This document shows, one piece after another, positions 37,701 to 49,700 of a stretch of DNA of 64,000 nucleotides; within the stretch, counting starts at the first letter, position 1; each line of letters starts with the position of its first letter. Origin of the DNA: Ornithodoros turicata (Eukaryota; Arthropoda; Arachnida; Ixodida; Argasidae); contig NW_026999403.1 in NCBI RefSeq assembly GCF_037126465.1, positions 620,001-684,000 on the forward strand. The letters are read 5' to 3'. Both the position numbers and the translations under genes were made by a program. The notes beneath the pieces are model-generated. The model worked only from the letters and a program-made list of their open reading frames with translations, was not told the origin of the DNA and made no database searches.

Positions 37701-40700
37701 AAAAAAATCACCTTTTGCACTATTGATAACTCTGGTAATATTTCGTTGAAGGAAAACCATGACTACCACTATCAGGTGCAGGGACAGCTCCACATCACTC
37801 GACGTCAGTTTTGTCTTTTTGTGGTATATTCTGGCGAGGAAATTTTTGTCCAGAAGATCGAGAGAAATGATGGCTTCTGGAGCAAAATGATTGGCCACCT
37901 TCAACTGTTCTACTCGCATAGCCTTCTACCGGAGTTGGTTGACCCTCGTCAGTCCCGTGGGCTGCAGCTCAGAGATAACAAGAAGAGTGACCATCAGGTT
38001 GCCTCGCTCTGTGATGCCGCCAAAACAACTTCCAATCAGGGCGATTCATCCAGAAAGAGACGGAAGACTGGTAAAGATAACTCACCTGCCGCTGTTCTGT
38101 AATTATGGCTAGACTGTGGATTTACGTGTCATTTAGTTTGTGCGGCTCCACCTTTGCCAAGTGTTTTAATGCATATTCATCCATTTTGCTTCATAATTTA
38201 CTGAATGTTTTTCCATATACATGTCTTCGACTTTGGCTCAGGCTGCATATCTTCACGTTTGTGTTTCATATTTAAGTTACCTTTTTCCATTTTTACTGTG
38301 CATATCTGTGCATATTTTTCAATTTTCCTAAATATTTATATTAATATATTTCTATGTATAAATCCACAGACTAGTCGTGCGATGCTTGTCATATTTTAAA
38401 CATGGCGTAAGAGTGTGAAATCTGAATCCAGCCATCAGCACGTGAGGATCTAAGTATGAGAATGGTGCACAATCTCCCAACCGTAGAACCGTCTTCCCCG
38501 GCATTGTTGAAACACGTCCACACGTTGATGCTATATGTGTGAGGCCATCATGGTATTCTACCTTGGCTTGAGTGTACGAAGATATAGCAAAGCTGTCCCC
38601 AAACCGTCGTTCTTCCCAGGCATGGTTGAAACACGTCCACACGTTGATGCTACATGTGTGAGGCCATCATGGTATTCTGCCTTGGCTTGAGTTTATGAAG
38701 ATATAGCAAAGCTGTCCCCAAACCGTCGTTCTTCCCAGGCATGGTTGAAACACGTCCACACGTTGATGCTATATGTGTGAGGCCATCACGGTATTCTACC
38801 TTTGCTTGAGTGTATGAAAATTGTGGAAAGAAACATGAATGGTATTCCTAGCACTTTTGAAGCTCCACCAGCCTGTTCAGATGTCGACATCCTGAGTATG
38901 AATCCATTTTGATATTTTGACAAGGTCGGTAAGTATCATTGTGCAGAGCTGTCTCCCAACTGTCGCCAGTTCCCCGCATTGTTGAGCACGAGCAACATCC
39001 CAACATGTCGCTCTGCGTTACGTCCTCTTGCCTTTACTTGGGTGTCATTTCAACATATGAAAATTGTATTTTCAGATTCAGGTATCCAGTACTACTGCAA
39101 ATATGATGGCCAGACGCCCAAAGGTCAAACTTCCTAAGTGTTACTGTCTTTACCTGTCATTTGAAAATTTCCTACTCTCTCCCTGATTATGAAGCACCTG
39201 CCCTTGCCAGTGTTGTACCTGGTTCAGCATTATGTGGCCAATGATGAATGGTGCCCTGTTGGACATTTTTTTTCCATAAACACACACTCTGAGGCTTTAG
39301 CTGCCAACTGACAAGCATGGCAAAAGCAACTATCAGTTGCTACTTCATTGCTCAAAAAGGAAACTCGTTGCTGAGTAACACGTTCCAAGTTTTTACTATT
39401 CCCATATTATGAACCTGGTTCTGTCCACCAGGATGCTATATGTTGATGCCGTATGTGCGAGACCTTCATGTCAAAGTGCGCCTACATGCAGCGGACTGTA
39501 TGGTACTTCATTATGTGTGTATGCCACATCGCCAATGATGAAATGTGCTGTTGGATACTGTATCCACGAATGAACATTCTGAGGCTACAAGCATGAGCTG
39601 ATACGCATAAGTAATGCAGAAAACGTGACGATGTATACATGCTGCGTTCTTCAATAAAATATCTCCAATCTACCAATAGTGAACACGTGCTACTGATTTC
39701 TTTTTAATCTTTCGGGTGCTGGCTGTCTAGGATTTTCTGCTTGCAGTAATCTGTGAACCAGTGGTTACTAACAATGGCTATTGGTCACCTTGACCAGATT
39801 TCATCTGAAGAAAAACTTGAGACCGGGGGAACACTGCAAACACATCTGTACGGACCACAATACGAATTTGAGGAGAAATACATTTTTTCTCTTGAAAAGC
39901 TTGCTATGAAGCATAATATATTTTATTAACCAAAATATATTGCACGAGTTGCACCCGTAGGAAAATACCCAGCCATCTCATTCAGGCTACAGTGGGCATC
40001 AGTGACTCGCACTCATAGTGGCAAGCAATGCAGTAGTCTTTCAATTTCAAATTTCACACGCATTATCATGCACCACCTCGCTGTGTTTAGAGTTTCTGCT
40101 CCAGGAAATATCACGGGGAGGGGGGCATATGTGCCCTGGACCAACTTCTAAGGAAACTACTGGTCTCAGGGTGCCTAGGGTAACGAGCAGACAGCCCAGC
40201 CGGAAGCTGGCAGACGGCATGAAGCCATTACAAAATTTCCATCGGAATGATGATAGTTGTTTACAAAATTTTATCGGGCAGGTCTTGTGTATGATGTGGG
40301 CCATTTGTACACTAATCATGGGACAAAGTATGCGATGGCAGGAGGAACAGGTTAGAAAAAGCTTTGACTACGTTGCTGCTGCTGACAGAAGTGAGCATAG
40401 GATTGGGGATCAGATGACGTGGTTGTTATAATACAGCAGGTAACAGTGGTAACATCGTTCTGTGTCGTCATGACATGGCGGCTAAAATGGTGAGCGTTCA
40501 CCACGGTGAGCGCACAGGCCTGCATGCACTCGTGGGGTGTCCCTTAGCACGACACTCTTCACACGACTCCATTGGCTTGAGTACGATGCCACGACGCGGA
40601 CCCGGTGCTTTCAGCCATGGTCCGTAGCGTTTCACGAGGGCTGTGCGGAGGATGCCTGCTAGGCACGATAACCCCCGTCCCGTCGAAATGTGATAGCCAT

Positions 40701-43700
40701 CCCGTGAAAGCATCCCCTCTTTCACCTCCTTGTTCCTGGTAAAGACCTTGTGCTGGAAAAGATATTTGAACATATATACGGAATGTTTTTGCAAACAGCA
40801 CTTCACAAAGACAGCAATACAAATAAACCGGAATTCCTGGTAGGCATGTGCCAGTACTTCGTACGCATTTTATTTTCGGAAAAATTGCGCGATAAAAAGC
40901 AACTGGAAACTAGCTTTGTGATACTTGAATTACAAACAGGTACCGCATCAAGACCATCAACTGTTTGTAATTCAAGCACCACAAAGGTAGCCCCAGTTAC
41001 TTTTTGTCGCACTGTTTTTCCAAAATTAACGAGCATTATAAAATACCTGCCATGACCACCAGGAAGTTCCAGAGTTAGCGTTCGAGAAGCGACTACTCAC
41101 GTCAATGCTCAACACCGTAGCGTCACCGGCACGGACAGCTGGAATCGTGCGCAGCATCGCGTTATATCCCTGAATTGTGCCAGAAAGTTCAGGCCGCCTT
41201 GTCTGTGGCATCAGCTTATACAGGAATATATGCTCCGCGCCGCGTAGCCTTTCGCCACCTCAACGGTATCCTGTGAAAGAAGACCATTCATGGAAATGAA
41301 TCTTCCCTGGCGTGTCAGAGGAAATGGGTTTTAGCAGCACAGAGATTGAAATCGTTGCAATCTGTACTTACTGAGACTTCCCGCAAAACAGCTGCGGCAC
41401 TCTTCCCATCCTGGATATCGTTGCCACCGATATACATGACGATCCAGTCTACTGCTAGGTGCAGTCGATGGATTTTTTCTCTCAGACGGGCCGCTGTAGC
41501 TCCGGGATAGCTAAAAGTGACGATTTCCACGTCAGAGTCTACGAACAGCCTGTCGCGCGTCATAAACTTCAGCTGGCTACTGCCAACCAACGCGCCTTTC
41601 ATCGTTTACGTTTCTCTGGGATCACAATGCGTTGTGCGGCGAACTGCAAAGTCAGTTGATCTCCGAAGAAGCTGCAAGGGAGAACCATGCGTGCGTCTGT
41701 GGCGTGCGCGAGACGCAGTTGGCGCCGTTGCGTAGTCCTCCTCTCCACAGCTGTCTGGTCGTCTGCTCGCTGAGGTCGACGCGACCACCAAGCCTTTGGC
41801 AGCCCGCTCGTGCAGACGCGGATGTTATGTGACGGGGCCCACACAACAAACCCATCGCATGCAAAAATATAAATAAAATCAAATGCGTTTGTGGTGTTTT
41901 GCACATTGGTTTAGGGCCTTATGGACCAGCAAAACCAAATATAGTGGGATGACCGTGAGGGTGGGGACGTTTGCCACAAGATTTCGCGGCACGCTACCCA
42001 AACCCGGATTTATTTGTCATGAGCATTCTGCATGTATTCCTAAGAATCCTTCGCTGTAGTGGGACGATCATATGTTTAAACACTAAAAACAACAAATTAT
42101 TTATCGAGCGGTCAAAAGCTTCCTTTTATGAACTGTATATGCACCGCGGAAAGGATGGAAATTCGCCTGCGATCTCTGACGGTGAAAATGAAATCATAGT
42201 TCGATTGCCGCGGAAATAAACACTTTCTTTTATTTTTGAATCGGATAGTCCGCAATTGATGCAAACTACACTATGATAAACAGTCGCGTCCGCAATATCG
42301 AATATTCAGACAAACAATTCAACACGTCAGCCTGAACAGACTGGAAGACAGGTTGCTTTATCTTGGAATTATGAAATTTTTATCGTGGTTGAGGAAGGCC
42401 CGGCTAGCATTAAACCCCATAAAAAAGTAACAACAATACAGTGAAGGAAGTAACAAATCGATACCTGCCGTCTGCACGCACACTGTATCACGAAATTGGC
42501 CAAATCCGGCGGCCATTTACTCAAAATCGCCGCCAAAATTTTGGCACGATTTTCGGGTATGTTATGGAGCTATCCTTCCCGAGAACACAGAAAGAAAATT
42601 GGAATGGACAAATGGGACTGGCCATCGGGCCCGCTGCGAGCCTGGGGAACACTTAGAGCAGAGGTGGGTTTGGATAGGGCCTCAGTATAGAAATATTGGT
42701 GTATGGGCAGGGCACGGGCCTAAAAATCCGGCCCATGCAGTGCTCTACCCCTTCTCAAGAGGCAACTACAGTGCCAAAATGCGCATGACCTGTGCATACG
42801 TGCACTGTTTGGTTTGTTTGATAGCTGAAGAAACTCGGGACGGGGGACAAGACAGCCGTTTCTATAGAAAAGCGCTATCACGCATTTTGTTTTCCCAAAT
42901 GTTCGCGTAAGCCAGACGGACACTTGGTAGTTCGACGAAATGGGCACTTGGACCGTATGACGTGCAACCCATTATTTGAGGGTGAAATCCATACCCGACC
43001 CCTAAATCCTCTGACAAGACCCGCCACCCGCGCTCTACCAGAAAATGAAATCCACACCCAACCGGACCCGACCAGCAGGGGCTGCGGCGCCTTTGTTTAC
43101 TTATTATTTGGTATGATCTTTTCTCTTCGTTGTTGTTGCTGTAGCCGTTGCTTGTTCGTGGCCGACCCGCCAGCAGTGCTTGTGCCAAAAACGCTGCCCG
43201 CAACAGTCTCGCTACCCGCGCGGGTGTCAATAATATCACCCGCAACCGACCAGCTACCCGCGGGAAACTCCAAACCGGGATCCGCACCGCAGGATAGAGC
43301 GTGTCGTGCAGAACCCTGCCTGCACTACGCCTGAAAACTCCGCACTTCGGCTTTCCTCTTGATCAGCGTCTCACTCTGCTTCACGGAGAGAGCGGTGTCG
43401 TGTGTACGCGGTTGCTCCTCTCTGGCTTTGTTGAAGGACGCTCCTTCTGCTGTTCAAACGCGCCCACCACGCCTGTGGGCCCCAACGTGTGTGAGTGCAT
43501 GTGTGTGGAATTTTGAGTAGCAAGCCGTAGCCATCTGGCTGACATCTCCTAACCCCTATGTAGAAGAAGAACCGAGACCCGACACAAACATTCAGCTGTC
43601 GAGTCTCATGAAGTCTGTTGACGTACATGCCGCACCATGTGTTGTCGAATCCGAACCTGGCACGGGCACGTGCGAAAAACGTAAAGCCCGGCCCGACAAG

Positions 43701-46700
43701 GCCCGCGCAATGCTCTAAAGGGGAGTGCGAAACCCTATCGAAATTTGCTAGCAGTCCTGTGCGAGCGCACCGGCCTTGAGTTCTACTATGAAATAATGGG
43801 AGCGCTTTCACGACACCAATCGACAGCAACGAACGTCATGGTTCAACAGCGTAAGTGTCACTGGCAAGAAAAGCAGGGATGTTTTGCAACGGGATGTTGC
43901 AGTGTCATATGACCGTCGACAACCCCGCGTCCTTTCTGGATACTGCTGCCTCTGACAAAAATCGCTATTCAGCTCAACTGGAGTCCCCCGATACTCTCAG
44001 GGACACGTGATCCTGTGACACCACGAAAACTGAAAACTACGATTACTATATCACGAATAGACACCTCCACGGACAGTCTCTGCGTATCGGGTGAAAAGCT
44101 TTAGCCCGCTGCTACCGATCAGAGCAATCTTCATCCACGAGAAAGCGAGGTGGTAACGGCGGTACGCGACAGTCACACGGCATGCTCGAGAAATGCCAGT
44201 AAAACGTAAACAGCAAACGCGAGACAACGAAATCCACCGCGCAAAAGCAAATCGGGGAAAGGAGAAAATCAAAAATAAAGGAAACACAACCCAGCTCATA
44301 GGTCTCCGCCTGTCACGTGGGCTTGTCGTGTCCTCCAATCAGAGACGCGATGGACTTCTTACAAAGTCGGAGGAGTGAGGGCCCTCCTCACTCCTCCGAC
44401 TTGTGGCGCCATCTATCGCAGAAAAAAGTTCATTTTTGAGTTGAGACGTATGTGATATGTCCTCTTAAGTTCCTTAGATTTCACGTCTGCTATGCTAGCT
44501 CTCGGACTACATCTGTATAACCTTCTGAAGTAAGGTCCCTTAACTAAAGGATAGACACTCTCTCCACCGGTTTTCGTTGATCGCTTTCCAACTTGACCAC
44601 TGGCTGGCATGCTCAACAAAACGACATTTGAGTACAATGAAATACTATGTCGTCCTAACATAGCAACATGCTAATCCATGTACATGCTCGTACTCGTACA
44701 GGGGTAGACCCGCCATTTTGACCGATTTGCGCATTGCACTACGCTTCATTCTGTTTCCGATGGCACGCAAGGAAGCTCAACAAATACGACATATGCAAAC
44801 ATCGATCTGCGCCTGTCGATAGTTTCTCCTTTGTGGCCGCCGTGGTGAGCGCAAACAGTGACGCGTTCGATTGCCAATAATTAGGGTTTCCAGCGTTCAG
44901 CAGCGACAGTGCCTCGCTCTGCAGTAAATTCATCACGGTTGACGCAGATTGCCGTCCTAGATTGAGAAATCGGCTTCTCACAGTGAGTGAAGTACAGAAT
45001 TAGTTTATCACGTTGGCCGCTCTTTAGTTTCCCAACGTGACTGAACCTAACTTCACGCAGTCACGTTAGGTGTAGTTGTGTGTGTGTCTGCACCGTTTAG
45101 ACCTCAACGATTATATGGCACCCACCAAAAACAGTGACTCGATGCCGTGCCAGTGGTTGCGAAATTAGGTCTGGCAACACTGACATGCACACAAAGTACA
45201 AATCTTTCTAATCGCACTAATACTTGTAAATTGACACTGTTTGCGTACAGGGTGTCCCTGCTAAATGTTACAATATTTAAAAAATATGTGTCTATCACTT
45301 TTTCCGAGATGAAATCAATTGCAATATAGCATATGCTGAAGGGCACTCCCTAGGAGGGCATTAGCAGACTTCTAAGGCAATGTCTTAATTCGCTTTCGAT
45401 AATTAACTTTTTAATTATAAAAGCTACGAAGTTGTTCCAATGAGAACATCTGATCTCTTCGGCCACCAGATACCAAAGCCGTTTTCGGAACAAAAATCCA
45501 TTCGATAGATCGTTCGCACAAAATTCGTGAAGGAACACCTTTTTTTTTTCTTTATTTTATTCATTGTGCATCTCTGGAGACGCGTCTTTCCTTCGCCCCC
45601 AATACGAGAGGATGAAAGAGCACACTATCGCTTCTGATTCGGAATAACAAAGAGAACAACGTGCTTGTTCAGTATAGAGCTTTGGACGATTTCATTGTTG
45701 TAGTTGCAGTAGATGTTTGTAAAGTAAATCACGCGTGTAATATTAATGTGATTGCGTATACGTAATTAATGAGCCAGCACGCTCCAGTTTGTCCTCATTT
45801 GCTTCGTGTTTTGTGCCGAGCCTACTTGCAAGCATAATTCGCGGCGTGTTTATCTGTGATTCCCGCTTGCAGAGAATAAGAAACCAAGAGTTTCATTCCA
45901 ACATGGCTCACCTGTTCAAATACAGGCAGAAATCCATTAAATATAATCACTATGGAAATGATACCAACAGTAGTTGAGATTGACTACTGCAACTTTCCTG
46001 CGTGGACAGAGATAATATGGATGGCGATGCGGAGGAAACGAGCAATAATGGAAAAGAAACACCCGAGAGAATATGTTTTGTGTATATTACTCCTTGTATC
46101 TATTACTGCCTCACTCAGTTCTGTAATATGTCTCTTACTACAGCTTCAATCCATTACTATCTCTCTAAACTATCATTTGATGCTGACCCTTACTCAGAGA
46201 AAAATACGCACTAACGCGTTAGCCGACCCACGCGCTCTCGTACTGCAGGCTTCCCCTCTATAAGAGTATATGTGTGGCAGAGCACCCTTTACAGGCGCCA
46301 CACTCCGATAAACTCGGAGTTGACTGTTGTATACAGTGGGCTGTAATTAACGGTGGCGTCTTGGTGCCGGAACTGCTTTATAGGAAGTGACGTGGCAGCA
46401 GCTCTTGGCTGATGGTGTTCACCGAGTTGTTTTCGTCCAAGGGACGACGGGGAAGGGAAAATTTCCGCAGCACAATACGAAAAACGTAAGCCGTGGTAAA
46501 CGACGTGAAAGGGGTGTTTCAGTCTTACGGGTTACTGAGCAAGGAGGGTTCCGGCGAAGGGTGTTTATAGATAATTCCACTTAGAGAGCAAATTTTGCCC
46601 CACTGGGGGTGTGGTTCAAGCGCCTTCTCCTGGTGATGTCATACTCTGACCTCTATAGTACAGAGGCCTGTGGTTTGCGTCATCAGTGGAATGCCGTCTG

Positions 46701-49700
46701 ACCTCGGCGTGTCTCGCTCGGTGCACGGCTTTGCAATCCGGGTCTCCTATCTTAGATTGGATTGACTGAGCTTGTGTAGCGACGTAGCCACTCTAATATC
46801 CATCACGACTTACGATCAGATTGTAGTACACAATTGTTGGTGCAGCAATAATGTTGACGTTATACCGACACTACAAAACGGGAAAAACTGTACGACGTTA
46901 CCGCCCTCATTTGTTGAGGGCTCTTTCCAGTCCAGATCCGCTAATTCCGCCACATGCGAACTGGCGGTTCAAAAAGTGTTGCCCCTTGGAGAAAACCTTC
47001 CCCCTAGAAGAACACTCCGCACTTGACCTGGTTATGCAACGAAACAATTTTTGCACTTCCGCGCAGCAAAACTTTTTCTGTTGTTTGGAAGGGGGCGGAG
47101 AAATTTCCAGGTAGATATTTCTTATCTTGCTTCGCCCAGCTCTGCTGTGTATGTTCATTGCAGTATTCATTACAGAAAGTTGCCGCGAAAGAACAAGAAA
47201 TTCCTACAAGGTTGTATCGTTTACTTGGCGCTCAATGAACCATTACGTAAGTGTCAGTTGGTAAACTTCGTGTGAGGTACAGTCTGGTACAGTGTCGCCT
47301 CTGGCGATGAAACACTGCAATCATCATCATCAGAAAAATATAGTTGTTCTAGTTACATAGATAACCTGCCCCCGTACCGAACGTGACATTCTCGTTGGTA
47401 ATAATTACTACGTTTCCAATGAAGTACTTAAAGGGGTTGAGGAACTACACCGATAGAACTTCGTCTCTGGCTGGGTTTGTACGCCTTACTCTACGTACTT
47501 CGTACGCAAAGTCCCACTTCCCACATCCTATTACTTTTTTTTATGCTACTGAGTTTTAAAAATCGTCCATTTTCGAAAAAAAAAAAAACCCGCTGGCCAA
47601 GGCGCCAAGTGGTGCCGAGTAGCCCCATGAAGTAGGCAGGAAGTGACGCTTTGACCGGATGCTGTATGGCTCTACGTCATACAACTTCCGCTTCCGTTAC
47701 GAGGACTTCGCCGCGCCGTGCAGCGTTCGTCGAGTTCCTGTTTACAGGCCCACACCGCCTAGACACAGAAAGCCCGCGCGCTCGTCGACATGACGTAACA
47801 ATTAAGAGTCAGCCAATGGTGGTGGTGGTGGTGGTGATGTTGAAAGGGCTTGCCGTTGTCGGCCTCACGTATGTGGGCAACGTCACGACTGACGCCCGAG
47901 TCAGCCAATGAGGATCGTGTTTCCAACGGCCGTAGCCAATCACGAACGTGCTTTCAGCGGTCGTGGCCACGAAGAAGAAACCGCCGTCGTCTGCGAGTTG
48001 TGATTGAACGTCCCCGCGTACTAAATGAGAAAAACTTGGAAATAAAGCGCAAAACGGTCTCAATATTTCTCAAAACTGGTTTTCTGGAAAGCGTCTCGCA
48101 CTTTTTTGTCTAAATATTTAGGTCTGTAGGTTCCAGGTGAGCTGCCATCATTGGCGGATTCTTGAATTCGCAGAACGGTGAATCCCAGTAGCAGACGAAA
48201 TCTGACTCTTTTTTGACTCTTAATTGAAGGGGGGGGGGGGGGGGAGAGGCAATGCGGAGGCTTTCTCTGTCTACACTCTTAAAAATGAACTTCACCACAT
48301 AGCACGCTCCTAGCCAACCATCATCCCGAATGACAACGTTCTCGCCCCTGATTTGTTGAAAACGGGTGGAGGAGCCTATTTTGTGCCGTGCATAATGATC
48401 AGAAAATAGGCTCCTCCTCCCGTTTTCAGCAAATCAAGGGAGAGAACGTTGCCATTCGGGATGATGGTTGGCTAGGAGCGTGCTATGTGGTGAAGTCCAT
48501 TTCTAAGAGCGTAGGTGTTGTTGTTACGGGCGTCATCATGAGGACGGGAAACTACGTACTTCCGTTGAACGCTCGCTAATACGTCACACCGGGATCGGGC
48601 GAGGAGGAGGAGGAGGAGGCGAGCTAAGAATGAAAGGGTCTCCTCATATTCAAAGTGCCATAAGTCCGTGGCGCGGGAGCGGAGCGTCAAGGGGTTTCGA
48701 CGGAGATGTTTGGCACCCATAAATCTACATATTATTCCAGGGAACGGAACCGGAACTGAACCCGAACCGGAAAAGAAACGCTATTTTCTGACGAACCCGA
48801 ACCGAACAATTTTTTTTGCTTGTCCCCAGCAGAACCGGAACTGAACCGAAAAAAATTCATACAGTTACCGGTACGGGAATCGATTCAGAGGTGAAATAAT
48901 TGTACTACTGACCGACCTTTTTTTTGACTCACCTGAAACGGTTATCTCATACCTTTCTCTTACAACCGTGTACGGTGACCATACGCTCGCTTTCATGTAG
49001 CAAACTGACTGCTGATGAACCGGTTAAACCGGGACCGAAAAAAGTAACGGTTCCAATCCCTGTAAATGTCCCGACCGTTGACCGATTTTTTTTTTTGTCT
49101 GTGTGTGTGCGGGAGGAGACTCTCCCTGAGCCGAACCGATATAATGGAACCGGTTCAAGCTGATAATTTCGGTTCAGCGGAGCTAAACCCGAACCGAACC
49201 GTATGCCCGAACCCGAACCGGAACGAAAAAAATACCGGTTTCGATCCCTGTTTTATTCTAGTCATGATTTCGTGTAATATTCGGGATTGGATTCACAGCC
49301 GCTACAATGTACACACGACACACAAAGCACAATATGGTACCCCTCCCTAGAAACTACTGGTTCTACCATGCAGCTGTAAAACAACGATGTATTTTTTATT
49401 CGTGACTTCTTACCTCCCCGTGATTCACATTGCAGATGCACGACGTCCCCGCGGTTGAAAGTAGCAGTGCCGTTGTAGACCTGCCCCATTCTATCTCTGA
49501 TGACGGGAATTGACGGCGGAACCACGACGACCAGACGCACGATGCGGTTGGTCGTCTGCGCCTGCCGGAAGTCGACTCGACAGACGTACGTGCCAGCGTG
49601 CTCCGATTTCACGTTCCCCAGCAGCAACGCTGGAGGATTTGATGTAAGGCGGACGTCCCAGGCATCATCCTTGCGCAAGAAGGAAAACTAAAATATCAAC

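Noticed and set aside
38440..38825. 119-bp tandem array considered as coding repeats
   Set aside because: 119 is not a multiple of three and no frame stays open across the units.
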